This document shows, one piece after another, positions 22,314 through 33,674 of a stretch of 64,000 nucleotides of DNA (position 1 is the stretch's first letter; every line of letters starts with the position of its first letter). The DNA is taken from the NCBI GenBank assembly GCA_031841125.1, contig CM063113.1, positions 36,583,197-36,647,196 of the forward strand. Reading direction: 5' to 3'. This stretch comes from Acanthococcus lagerstroemiae (Eukaryota; Arthropoda; Insecta; Hemiptera; Eriococcidae). The notes under the pieces are model-generated. The model had not been told where the DNA came from and did no database searches. It was given only the letters and a program-made list of their open reading frames with translations. The position numbers were made by a program, and so were the translations under genes.

Positions 22314-22628
22314 AGGACACATCATGGGAGGAGAAAATAAGATGGGAAAAAATGGCAACGATATGGAGACTGTATGAGGGAAAGAGAGGAAGAGAACGCC
22401 CGAAGACGAGATGGAGAGACGAATTGGAGGGAAGAGTGGGCACCTTGTGGCATGGGGAAGTTTAAGACAGCGAAAAATGGAGAAAAACCGGTGAGGCATA
22501 TGCCCGACTTTGGGCGGTTGGCGATGTGTTCGGGTAAGTAAATTATTATATGTGTAACTGTAAGGACGTGGCCCATAAAGATGCTGCTACTATAAGATTG
22601 TACCCTAATAAAGGTATTTTGATTCAAA
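22314..22628 (+). mobile_element. LINE C, right part
   Basis: Plus-strand frames continue the motif broken at 17930: GHIMGGENKMG, then RERPKTRWRDELEG and a C-terminal EAYARLWAVG. The 3' sequence ends after TAATAAAGG near 22628. LINE C is therefore a 5'-truncated RTE-like LINE that was later split by LINE B. Confidence 0.7.
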
Positions 22629-22631
22629 CTT

Positions 22632-22933
22632 GCCGACGAAGATATATTCTCAGTCATAGTTCCAATTTTTCGACTTCATCAAAAACAGAACTTCGCATAC
22701 ACTGAATTTACTAGACCAAGACTCTACATAAAGCACTTGAAAAAGGCACTGCTTTTGCGCTGAAAAGTCCTTCCAGTTTATACGCCGACGAAGATATTCT
22801 CAGTCATAGTTCCAATTTTTCGACTTCATCAAAAACAGAACTTCGCATACACTGAATTTACTACACCAAGACTCTACATAAAGCACTTGAAAAAGGCACT
22901 GTCTTTGCGCTGAAAAGTCCTCCCAGTTTATAC
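22632..22933 (+). repeat. Tandem duplication, 2 x ~151 bp
   Basis: Unit 1 (22632-22783) and unit 2 (22784-22933) both start GCCGACGAAGATAT and end CCAGTTTATAC. They differ by a 2-bp deletion and a handful of substitutions. The high similarity suggests a fairly recent local duplication. No coding content. Confidence 0.85.
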
Positions 22934-24389
22934 AAGTTAATTTTATTCTCTCTGTACAACCTTACTCGAGTTCAAAGTTGACATTTCGGAATCTGATTCG
23001 GGTTGTTTTCACCTGCAAGTTTCCTACTCTTTGGCAGTAGTTTCCGGGAACGAAATATGAGGTCGTTTAAAACAATCGCTCACTAGTTGCTATACGCATT
23101 AACACAGCTACAAATTTAGTTTCAGTTTTCAAAAGCGACACTTCGAGAATCGTCGTCGTTAGCAGGCGAAGAAGAAACGAGAACCGGAGCAAATACATAC
23201 GCTCTTCCATTACGTCTAATCGGATCACATAAATTCTGCAACACGTTTTCACCATTTCACAGCAAATTTCGCTGTGTCCTGTCACACCGTGGTTACCGCA
23301 TCCGATACCGGCGATATTAGAGCTATTTAGCGAAATAATCGAGGGAAAAAAGCAAGTATACATTCTCGTATATATACAGACCGACTCTTATGATATCGCG
23401 TTATTCCCTCCGGAGCGGAGACGAACTAATAATTTATAAATAGTACCAGCAGATCGGGTAGTGCGCCCTAATGTTACCTATATCAAATCGCAATCCGGTC
23501 ACCCTCTTTCTTTCGCAGCCCTCGTTCGCACTCCCTCCAACTATAAGTCCTTCACGCTTATTTTTTTCGTCCACCTTAATTTTTCACGCTACGCCGCGCC
23601 ACACTACGCATCAGGCTCTTCCACCACAGTGTAGCTTTCGTATTCAGCGTTAGGCCTACACGCCGCCTAAGCTCGACTACTTTCGAAAGTTCGAAAGCTT
23701 TGTGTCACCGCACCGCGTTTACCTTGACAGAAGGATACCGGAAGGTATCAAAATGTAATTCCGTCGACGTGTACATTACCGCCGAACATGTTTTATCAAT
23801 TTTTCACTCCCACTTCTCTCTGCTTCCTCCTGTGCTCACTAGGGCTAGACATACCTACGATAACCTAACTGGAAATAATATAAGAGCTGCGCTTTTCCAG
23901 CTGACAATCAATAACACCCCGCGAGAATGTGTGTAGATCGACTGTTTTCTCACAATCATTCGGATTCGGGGTCGGGCCATGAACGGCTGTCAGAAAAGAT
24001 ACGGTTACGAGGGGAAAATTCGAGAATGCCGTTATTATTTTTCGTTCAGCCTAGTCCTCGTTCCTTTCGCCGTGGAATATAATAAACGAATACGAGAAAT
24101 AATATCTCCCGGTTATTGGTATCTGGTTGGATGACTGCAAAAATTCCCAGGCGGAATATTCTCATTCGAGTATTTTTGGTGTAATAGGTTCTGTGCCAGC
24201 TGTGATAAACCAAAAACAGAAAACACACACTTAGGTATAGACCAATGACGCAGACGTACGACTCGCTTCAAGGACGTACTTCGAGGATGGGATTTTGAGT
24301 GCGTATGATCTGATCTGCATCAAGAAATAGAAATCAGAAATATAACACTCGATCGAGTAATATGTCAGCAGATTCACACTTGATAACAA
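22934..24389. other. Unique CpG-rich intronic DNA
   Basis: Single-copy-looking DNA. Minus-strand frames around 23067-23363 contain several cysteines, but no flanking splice consensus was found. I do not call an exon. Confidence 0.35.
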
Positions 24390-25236
24390 CCAGTTCAAAA
24401 TCAGCCTAACAAGGCTCCACGACCAGATGGCATAGGAAACGGAACGTTAAAACTTTTGGCTGATGAGCTTGCTCCCTCACTAATAAGAATATTTAATTTA
24501 ATTTTAACATGAGGAGATATTCCAGACCTATGGAGGATCTTCGAAATAATAGTACTATACAAAAAAGTTAAACCAAGCCGACATTAGCAATTACCGTCCA
24601 ATAAGCTTATCCTCAACTGGACCTCAACCAGGCAACAGAACAGGTTGGTTTCCATAAGGAGTTTGCAACCGCAGATCACGTACTTACACTAAATCAAATA
24701 ACAGAGAAAGCAAATGAGTGCAATCTCAAAATAAGTTTCCTTTTCATCGACTTCGACAAAGCCTTTGATTCAGTATTTCACATATGCATGTTGGAGGCAT
24801 TAAACAAACATGGGGGTCGCAGAAGAGATTACTCGGGCTGTGGAAAAGCCTACAGAAAGTTTAAAGCGTACATTAAACTGAACCAAAAGGGAGATACTTT
24901 TGAAGTACAAAGGGGGGTTCAACAAGGAGATCCTCTGTCCCCAAACATCTTCTCGAAGAAATTTTTCGGAAGATGAACTGGGAAAGGCTTGGGCTTGTAA
25001 TGAATAGGAAACGAATCAACAACTTGAAATTTGCGGTCGACATCACACTAATAGGAAATAACCTATTAGAACTAAAAAAAATAGGAGACAACCTAACGAA
25101 AGAATGTGTCAAAGTGGGTTTAATGAAAAACATATATAAGACTAAATGACAATCGAGGAAAATTCAGACGACTTTGATTCATATGGGTTTATGATCGAGA
25201 AGGTGAGAGAATACAAATACCTGTGACTGGGGACGT
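24390..25236 (+). mobile_element. LINE D: decayed RTE-like RT fragment
   Basis: Frame-broken translation gives NKAPRPDGIGNGTLK, the DFDKAFD-like block, VQRGVQQGDPLSPNIF and EKVREYKYL. The RT catalytic block reads FAVD (near 25030) instead of FADD. The copy ends abruptly at 25236, where repeat R1 copy 3 and the Mutator-like element begin. No 3' tail is left. Confidence 0.75.
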
Positions 25237-25530
25237 ACCGATAGGGAAGAGGAGGGGGAAGCTTCCCTCCCTGTAGGAATTTTTTTACTCAGCAGTTTGG
25301 AAAATTTACCATTTCAGTCAGCCGAAGTTGGGAAATGACGGTAGAGTTGGGATAATCCAACAAGTCAAAAGCCTTTTTTTTTTTTTGCTTGCTTTGAATC
25401 TTGGGAACGGAGAAGCCCGATTGCGTCCGAAAAGAAGCCCTCACACCTTTTTCATAGTCTTATTGCGTCCCGTTTTTGCCCCTTGCTTCGAATGGTTCGA
25501 TTGCGTCCGCAGCTGCTAGTAACATCTGGC
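25237..25530 (+). mobile_element. Left end of a Mutator-like element with R1 copy 3
   Basis: The segment starts at ACGTACCGATAGGG and carries the R1 core, a T-run, and then three GATTGCGTCC-type motifs (25419, 25461, 25499). Inverted versions lie near 26931-27041 on the other side of a Mutator-type transposase fragment. It abuts truncated LINE D on the left and LINE E on the right. Confidence 0.5.
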
Positions 25531-26345
25531 CACAGGCTTCACCTTGGCCAGTCCTGGCGGCGCCAAATCCAGAAACTAGGACTAGCGGAGTACTATAAAG
25601 ACAAAATTGGTAAAAACATTGAGGAAATAAACTGTATGGACTTGGTGGAACAAGGGGCTAAAGTGGGACTAAAAATTAACTTATCCAAAATTATGAAAAA
25701 TGAAGAAAAAGACATAAGCCGCCCCTCTAACGGAGCAAAATTAGATATGGTTGACGACTACAAGTACCTAAGACAGATAGTATCATTCAAAAATCGAATT
25801 GGGAAAGAAATTGAAGTTCGCAAAGCCAACTCTTGGAAAGCTTTCTGGGCCTTGAAACACATTTTTAAAAGTAAAATGAAAATCCAAACGAAGGCTAAAA
25901 AGCGGCAACATCCAGGGCTCAAATATGGCCAATAAACAAAAAACAGCTAAAGAAACTGAAAACTATGCAGAATTCTATGTTCCGGAGCATTTTAAATATT
26001 AAGATAAAAGACAAAATTAGACTTGAGGACATAAGAAATCAAATCAATGTCACCGATATTGGATACACCATTAGGAAACTGAAATTGAGGTACGCGGGCC
26101 ATCTGATAAGAGGAAATAATTTAAAGTGGCACAATATCGCGGCATTTTGGACCCCGTACGGCCATAAACGCGCAAGAGGGTGACCAATACTACGCTGGAG
26201 GGACGATTTCAAAAGTTTGAAGGGAAGAGGGGTACAATTAGTGAGAGACCGAGACGTATGGAGAGAGACAACGGAAACTTATGCCCTAAAATGGGCGGGG
26301 CAGCTGGCGGTGACTCACCTATCCAAAGTTGTAAGTAAATAAATA
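25531..26345 (+). mobile_element. LINE E: 3' part of an RTE-like LINE
   Basis: Two plus-strand frames (25483-25935 and 25965-26183) encode LVEQGAKVGLKINLSK, DYKYLRQIVSFKN, IGYTIRKLKLRYAGHLIRGN and, past a stop, a GRP-like end with ETYALKWAGQ. An AATA-repeat tail ends the copy near 26345. It overlaps in content with LINE D, so the two are separate copies. Its position between Mutator end and transposase suggests insertion into that element. Confidence 0.75.
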
Positions 26346-26359
26346 AATAAAGACAAGTC

Positions 26360-26860
26360 TGATGAAAACGAGATCAGAAAATTTCTTACCCATTTATTCA
26401 GAATGCCTCTGCTAAGTACAGACATGGTTTCTGATTGCTTCGTCGATAGTGTGATGCAGAATGCCCCACAACTCTCCAAAATCGTGTTTTTTAGATTATT
26501 CGACCGACAACTACATGGCGGAGGATTCTACTTTTCCTCCACACATGTGGGCAGAGCTTAGTAATAGTATTACTCGGACAACAAACGCTTGTGAGAGTTT
26601 TTATTCGAAATTCAATTCTTCGTTTTATAAGACTCATCCTATTATCTTCTTGTTTCTCGAACAATTCCGACGATGTCAAACAGATACAAAGCTTATTCTT
26701 AAAGCCGCCGCGCGAAGGGGTCCACGCCAGATTACGTCGAAATTACGTAAAAATTGCGAATTTATTGATAGCCGCATTGTAGAGCTCCTAAATGGAGCAA
26801 TAACTATTGACGATTATGTGGAAGCAGTTTCCTATAGAAATTCTCCTGTTACTGCATAAG
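26360..26860 (+). pseudogene. Mutator-like (MULE) transposase C-terminal fragment
   Basis: From 26461 a 132-codon frame encodes MAEDSTFPPHMWAE, TRTTNACESFYSKFNS and HPIIFLFLEQF. The TNNACESFHSKFN-like block followed by HPxIFxFL is characteristic of the region after the DDE core in MULE transposases. A frameshift links it to an upstream block (26360-26460, KFLTHLFRMPLL). The catalytic DDE region and zinc finger are missing, probably lost when LINE E inserted or by deletion. The element is inactive. Confidence 0.75.
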
Positions 26861-26930
26861 TAAACACAATTTTTGGAGTGTAATTCAGTCCGCCTCCTCG
26901 TGGTGCCCTCTGGGTGATGCTAAATGGACT

Positions 26931-27190
26931 GGAACGCAATCGAACTATGAGCCTGGACGCAATCAAACCATACATCGGGCCGCAATCAGACCATTCATTT
27001 TCTTCAATAATTTATCACCCCCTACTGATCCGGACGCAATCGAGCGATCCTCATGGAAATTTTGAGATTTTGAGTTGAGAAGTTGGGAAAATCCAACAAG
27101 TTAAAAGCTTCTTTTTTTTTCAGTTTCGACATTTGGGAATTTCGAGTTGAATCAGTTGGGACTTTCACCCCCCCCCCACAAGGAAAAACT
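26931..27190 (-). mobile_element. Right end of the Mutator-like element with R1 copy 4
   Basis: Four GGACGCAATC-like motifs (26931, 26955, 26977, 27032) mirror the GATTGCGTCC motifs of the left end. They are followed by the R1 core (AAGTTGGGAAAATCCAACAA) and a C-run. The inverted motif clusters on either side of the transposase suggest subterminal binding sites. The outermost boundary and the expected 9-bp target duplication could not be fixed. Confidence 0.5.
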
Positions 27191-27519
27191 CTTCGGAATT
27201 AAGTCACTACCCTCCCTCCCTACCCGTGAGCCAATGATTTCATTCACTTCAGCAGAAAATCCAGAGATTTTTTGCTTTTCTGTGCTTTTAGGGCGTGAAA
27301 TTTGCAATTTTATCTCAAGTTGCTCCGACACCTCCCGCCTCCTAAAAAAGTGGTTGCCCCCCGGAGAAACGCGTCTATATCGTTGTACAATATTGTACTC
27401 AATAGGAAGAAACATCTCAATCACATGCTCTACCGTGATCGGATGATAGGGAAAACGGCCGGATAATCGATACACCGGATAAAAGGGCGGAAATTTTTGA
27501 GGCCGGATAATCGGAAATC
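27191..27519. other. Non-coding stretch, nothing recognised
   Basis: Overlapping open frames on both strands (27147-27475) share composition with the flanking repeat and have no domain signature. Confidence 0.3.
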
Positions 27520-28110
27520 TATACCGTACATGTGCGTATAGTTTCCCAGCTCATATCTGAGGCCATTTTAGCTGTAACTCCTATACTTAAAGGGCTCCAC
27601 AGGGACCACAACCTGCATTTCTGAAAACTGTATAGAAGCCTGAGGGCTCCAAAATAGGGCTATGGAGTGCCAACTGATAAAAAGACGTATTTTACTTAAT
27701 TAATCAAACACATAAATTAGGATTAATACTTTCTAATAAACAATAACCAGTTGTCACGTGATAACCTATTTCTATGGTTTTCAGATTCGCCGAATCCATT
27801 TTTGAGGTTTTCTAGACCTACTCCCACCCCAAAAAATCTACAGGGGCTCAACACACACAAATTAGGGTTAAGATTTTCCAATGCACCGGTAATAGAATAA
27901 TTCTTCTGAGTTGCTGAGTTCATTTCTGAGGTAATTTTAGCTGTAATCCTTTCACAGGGAGCTATCTGAAATATTGGAAATAGAATACACGGACATCAAT
28001 GACAACATCATTCGTAAGGATTCTCGAATTGTTGAGTTCATCTTTGGAGGCACTTCAACCGCAACTCCTACTCAGAAGGTACCACCAAAGCTACAAAATT
28101 TTTCTGATGA
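27520..28110 (+). repeat. Degenerate satellite-like array, period ~120 bp
   Basis: Recurring blocks GAGGTAATTTTAGCTGTAA, TTCTGAG and AACTCCTAC occur near 27552, 27801, 27927 and 28044. Units carry an upstream GAATTGCTGAGTTCAT-like block and a downstream ATATTGGAAATAGAAT-like block. Divergence is high, so the array is old. Function unknown. Confidence 0.5.
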
Positions 28111-31100
28111 GTCATTTGTTATTATAAATTTTTTTTTGAAACTTCTCCTCGTAAGATGTTTTAAAGGTGAACTGCATTTTTTTCTTAGAGGAAATTTTAT
28201 GTTGTATGCCAACATCCTTAAATTTTTGTATACAAAAAATTGTAGTCACCAGGTTTGTGCACCAAAATACACTACTTTTTCTAGCAGTACCTAATGAAAA
28301 TCGAGAAGAAGAAGAAAAAAAGAAGTGACACTCTACTTCCCACTGGTGTAAAACTTAAAACTTGAACTTCGGACCCTCGCTGACTTAAAAAATGAGCGTA
28401 GATGACCTTCCAAATTGAGAAATGATTATATCCATACGATAATTTTAAATTTTGAGCTCTCCCGAGATTAATGTCAGGATTGAGTTCAACGACTTCTGAA
28501 ACTGTTTTCAATATTCATAACACTATATTTCATGGGCTCTTTCCGTGGTGTCTCAATTCCCGTAATCAATAATCAATGCAGCAGCCTTGAAACTTACCAT
28601 TCCATATTACGATTTTATTAGGCATACTTGTGAAAGTTCAAAAAGTTCCATACTCAACTTCTGTTTTGAAACCAATAAAACGGACAAGAAATAACTTTAC
28701 ATGTTGATGGTGTTATGCACAAATAGATTAAGTGACAAAAAGCAAATTTTTTAGGAGAGTGATTTGAAACTTCCCCCAATTTCAATTTGCTCCCTCGGCA
28801 GAGACTGATATTTTAATGGCCCACAAAATGTCGGAATGATATCCATCGATCCCTAACTATAGGGTACTGAAAAAAATGATTCCAAATTGCGTTGATTTCA
28901 CCCTACCGATAATCTTTCCGATTCTGTGCGCGCTTAACACATCTGTGAAGAACAATACCGCACTTAATACATTTGAGCACTCATTTCCACAGTTTCAAGC
29001 GCACTTTACTTTGATTCAGTTAATACTGTACTTCGAATTATTAAGCATTTTATTTCAAAATAAGGTATGTACTATGTACGGGTATTACCGCACATGCGGT
29101 TAATCTGCCACCTTTCAGAATGACATCACTTGACAATGCAGTCACAAGGTGGCAGTTGTAGCATGTGTATAACTTCACAGAAACCAAGTTTGCTATCTTG
29201 GAAAGCGTAAAATTTTCGTTTCAAAAGCATGATAAGAAGAATCAGAAAATGAGCGCAGTTTTTTTTCGTTCATACTAAATACCGGAAAATATTGATGAGA
29301 AAGAAAGTGCCGTGAGAAGCTGTACATAAAGTGTAGTATAATCTTATTTACTATTTTAGAAAGCTTGTTCTTCGAGCTTTCAAACTGTTTAAAGAACGTC
29401 GAATTATTCCACGAAGGGAGATTTCTTACAGAGTGAATTATTATCATTCCGTCAGTTTACGAAACCCAGTGGAATAATACATTTTACCTATGGGACATGT
29501 TTGTATAGCCTAATAAGCGTGTAAACGATTATTTAAAACCCTTATACTATCTTTTAAGACGTTTTGGAGGCCAATATCAAGGAATTTCAAATTACTATCC
29601 TTCTGTGGAATCTAGTCCGGAATAATATTTGTTTAAAATATTTTTCGATGCAATCAAAATTTGTCAACTTACAATCAAAAATCTATTTTTGGGTCGGCTG
29701 CTTCACCCCCGAGGGAGCAAAATACAGTGAAGTTCCTCGGGACTTTGCTAACTATTAAGAAAAGGACTCCAGAAAAATGTTCAACCTAGAATGTTGTACA
29801 TTCCCCCTCCCCTAGGAAAAGAGAACCGCTTGAAGTAGTATACAATTAACCACCAATCGGGTTCAAATTTTGCATACATTAATTTCGTACCAAATGACAA
29901 CCTCTAAGTGTGGGTGTTTTTCAAATTTTGTAAAAAGTAATAAAGCGAACGCTCTATCTTCTTTTTTGGGTACATTCGCATCTCCGGCGACACAATACGA
30001 ATTCGAAATGATTTGTCGAATCACGCGTCTAATTTCACTCACGATAAAGAACATACGCTTGTGATAGGCGAGGACATTTGGTCGTAAACATCGTCCGAAA
30101 CTTCAAGTTTGCTCAGAAATGGAGTGTCCTCGAGCAAATTAAATCCTGGTATCAAGTTGCATTTTCCTGAGTAGTAAGATCGAGCAGATTCCACACAATA
30201 AACTCACTGTAGAACGAACGTACGCGTATGTATTCGAACACAGCTATGGAACCATTCCTTCCCATTCGAGCATTTTATTGCTCGATGTCTGGGTGGCACT
30301 CATAACTCGACGTGACCTTCCTCGTTTCCGGCGCCAGATTTAAAATGGAACTTTATCGACGGGGAAAAATGAGTCGAATGGCGGGCAATTCTTTCCATTC
30401 GCTCTTTCCTCAGCATAATCAGTCGCTGTTGTTCTTGTACAGCAGGTTACACGTGTTTCACTTATTGTGCCCTCGAGAAGTAGGTACGTCGAGAGCGAGA
30501 GAACGAACTTACTTTTCAAAACGGATACACAGCTGCAGGTACCTGTTCAAGTAAAATGCGTCTTTCTAGTCGACCCCTCCCTCTCCGCTTTGCCGCGACA
30601 ATATTTAGAAATTTAAACAACCATAGCAACTAATAATTATCCTTACAGAAAATTTTCACCAACTTGAACGATAAAAAGCACCGCAGTCGACGTAATTACT
30701 ACGACTGTAAACTTTCTTCCCTCTTCGAGCGACTGTGCAGTTATATTACATCCGACAGTTTAATGAAAATAAAAGAAACGCCAAGAAAAAGAAGAAGAAA
30801 TGGAGAAAAAGTGAGAAGAAATAGAAAGTTAAAAAAGAAAAAAGGCAACTAAATGAAAGAGAAACCGTAATTTTCACGTACATTTTTCATTACGGTTTTG
30901 CGGTTTCCCCTCTTTATTTGCAATGAAGAAGCAACTTGTAATAAGGGAGATTATCTTTCTTCAACTGTCGTTTTCTTCCAAAAGTCTAAGCTAAAAGTTT
31001 TTCTCGCGAAATGTCACCTTCTTCCTTTCACCCCTTCGGTTAGTAATTAACTCGCTAAATGTTGATTTTTAAAAAAACCTTGTCTCGCTCCGACCCTCCG

Positions 31101-31383
31101 TACGCTTGGTCGGTTTCATAATCGCACCCCCCCTCCCCCGTAATTCACCGACGCATTTATTCCGTCGACGAGATATTTTTTTAATTTTATACTCGACAAT
31201 ATTCTCGGCCCCTTGAACCGGGCGATAATCCGTAATTCGGAATCCCGAGCTGCTATTCCACTCTCCCAGCGATGCCTGCTCCAGCAGCGCTCCGGTCCTT
31301 CAACACACCATCAATCTGAATGCTTTCCCCCATTTTTGGTCACCATGTCTGTCAATTTACTTTCAATATTTGCGATATTATGA
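28111..31383. other. Intronic DNA without recognised genes
   Basis: The left half (28111-29800) is AT-rich with no repeat identified. The right half (29850-31370) retains CpG and looks single copy. I saw no exon with matched splice sites and no transposase or RT motif. Confidence 0.35.
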
Positions 31384-32946
31384 AGAATCAATTCCAACCA
31401 ACAGATTCCTTTACCTCCTCTTAAGAGAGAAGATGGAACCTGGGCAAGGAGCGACCGAGAAAGAGCTGAAATTTTTGCCCAGTTCTACGCTGAAAGATTC
31501 CGAACCAATGATATTAATTCTTACATCGCTCCAATGCAGCTACCTCTCGATAAAGGGCATATCAAGCCTGCATCTTCCTTAGAAGTTGCCAGACTCATTG
31601 ACAAACTCAAAGTGCACAAATCTCCGGGTCTTGACCAAGTAACCCCAATCATATTTCGAGAATTATCCAGAAGAGGGATAATTTACATCACACGACTATT
31701 CAATGCGGCCCTACGTATGCGCCACGTACCACTGTCATGGAAATCAGCCAAAATGATTGTGATATTGAAACCAGACAAGCCACCTGAAGACCCATCATCC
31801 TATCGGCCAATCTCCTTACTCTTTATCATAGCTAAGCTCTTTGAGAGAGTGGTTCTCTGCAGAATGCGATTCATCATCACGAAATCAATGATGCTACCAG
31901 ATTTCCAGTTTGGTTTTCGACCGAAGCACGCAACGACTGAGCTGATACACCGAGTTACTCATACCATTTCCCAGGCTCTAGAAAACAAAGAGTACGCCCC
32001 AACAGTATTCTTAGATGTCAGCTGTGCATTCGACAAAGTCTGGCACCAAGGCCTTTTGCATAAAATTACACCTCTATTTCCTGCCCCCATAATATTACTA
32101 CTTGAGTCCTACCTCAACCGTCGATCCTTCGAAGTTCACATCGGTCAAGCTCACTCAAATAACAACCCGATAGACGCGGGTGTTCCTCAAGGAAGCGTCC
32201 TAGGTCCCGTACTTTTCCTGCTCTACACTATGGACATCCCTGAAAGTCCAAATGGCATGATATCCTTCTTTGCAGACGACACAGCCGTAACAGCATGCAA
32301 CAAGAACTACGAGATCGCAAACCAAAACCTCCAAAAAGCAATTGACAAAATATCCGCTTGGTCCAAAAGGTGGAAAATCGAACTAAACGAGTCAAAATCA
32401 GTGAAGGTTGATTTCACATTACGTTCGTATCGTTATATCCCCATAATCATCAACGGAGCCCCGATTCCAACTGCCACCCATGCTCGCTACCTAGGCTTGC
32501 ACCTCGACTGCAAGCTGAATTGGCAAGAACACATTCGTGCCAAAAGACAGCTGCTTAATCTGCATTTTGACCGATTCCAATGGCTCATTGGACGACGATC
32601 AAACCTCAGCTTAGCAAACAAGAAGCTGATATATACAACGATCTTTAAGCCTATGTGGGCATATGGCTGCGAGCTATGGGGTACCACTCGCGATTCCAAC
32701 CGGATAGTCATTGAACGCTTCCAGAACAAAGTCATGAGAACGATCACAAATGCGCCGTTCTATATCACCAATGAACAGCTCCGGACAGACCTCGGACTAG
32801 AAACTATCGGCGAAGTTATACATAAAAGAATAACTCGCTATGTTGATAGATTGGAGAAACACCCGAATACAGTAGCCATTCAGCTTCTGGACAACTGGAA
32901 TGACACTCGCCGCTTGAAGCGACGCTACACGTTCGACCTCGCTTAA
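31384..32946 (+). CDS. Reverse transcriptase of the Jockey-type LINE, partial
   Basis: Open for about 520 codons with no true start, because the copy is truncated. Early residues read LPPLKREDGTWARSD. The first methionine usable in the RT is at 31534. RT blocks follow in order: HKSPGLDQVTPIIF, SSYRPISLLFIIAKLFE, PDFQFGFRPKHAT, VFLDVSCAFDKVWH, GVPQGSVLGPVLF and the catalytic FADD at 32269-32280. The thumb and C-terminal region (WAYGCELWGT) run to the stop at 32944-32946. All key aspartates are present. Without promoter, ORF1 and endonuclease the copy should not mobilise itself. Confidence 0.85.
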   Translation, partial: RINSNQQIPLPPLKREDGTWARSDRERAEIFAQFYAERFRTNDINSYIAPMQLPLDKGHIKPASSLEVARLIDKLKVHKSPGLDQVTPIIFRELSRRGIIYITRLFNAALRMRHVPLSWKSAKMIVILKPDKPPEDPSSYRPISLLFIIAKLFERVVLCRMRFIITKSMMLPDFQFGFRPKHATTELIHRVTHTISQALENKEYAPTVFLDVSCAFDKVWHQGLLHKITPLFPAPIILLLESYLNRRSFEVHIGQAHSNNNPIDAGVPQGSVLGPVLFLLYTMDIPESPNGMISFFADDTAVTACNKNYEIANQNLQKAIDKISAWSKRWKIELNESKSVKVDFTLRSYRYIPIIINGAPIPTATHARYLGLHLDCKLNWQEHIRAKRQLLNLHFDRFQWLIGRRSNLSLANKKLIYTTIFKPMWAYGCELWGTTRDSNRIVIERFQNKVMRTITNAPFYITNEQLRTDLGLETIGEVIHKRITRYVDRLEKHPNTVAIQLLDNWNDTRRLKRRYTFDLA

Positions 32947-33113
32947 TACTACATACCTAGTAAATAGCCGCGTCTCATTCTGCTGTACGATACTTTAACT
33001 AGTGCTAGACACTTCAGTAATCCGTGTGTACCTTCCCTTATGATATAATTAGGTTAATGCAGTATAAAATGTAATTTTGCAGTTCCATAATAAACTATTA
33101 TAAAAAAAAAAAA
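31384..33113 (+). mobile_element. Jockey-type LINE, 5' truncated, with poly(A)
   Basis: The copy begins inside the polyprotein near 31384, just after an in-frame stop, and ends with AATAAA-like sequence and 12 A residues (33102-33113). The poly(A) tail and the RT type indicate the Jockey clade rather than RTE. ORF1 and the endonuclease are missing. The downstream flank GATTCTTTCACG was not found upstream, so the target duplication is unresolved. The uninterrupted coding frame makes it the youngest-looking LINE in the window. Confidence 0.85.
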
Positions 33114-33674
33114 GATTCTTTCACGATGGATGAAAATAAAAAATAAAATCGAAGAGAAGCTTACAGATTTACCAAATTTAGAATGAAGTACTTCGTAGAA
33201 GGGTTTATAGAAAGGATCCTATTGCCTCAAATTATGAATGGAAAACGGAGGTTTCTGCAGTCAAAGATGGAAAACGATAGGCTGTTTCGAATGGCCGCAT
33301 AGGGGAAGATACTCGGAAAGGCGCCATGAGGAAAGCGCAGATTAACAATACTGCACGATACGTTAAGGACTGAAGAAATATTAGATGATTGAGAACCCGA
33401 GAAAAACAACGGTAACCAATTCAAAAACGACAAAATATTCCAAAGTGTCGTTCATGGAAAAATCGTCAGAAAGATGCCAAAAAGGACGAAGAAGACTCAC
33501 ATTGATGCAGAGTTTATAACGATATTGTAATCTAGTGTGAAGTGTAAAGAGTGAAATGTAAAATGTAAATAATCAAAATAGCATGTTGATAGCAACCTGT
33601 GCAGAACTGGAGCTAATAAACGAAGAAGAATGAATCTCGTATCGAGTTGATTGTAGAAGAAGCTACCGCTACAT
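33114..33674. other. Non-coding stretch, nothing recognised
   Basis: AT-rich DNA with a GAA/AAT-biased segment. No domain, no terminal repeats identified. Confidence 0.3.
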
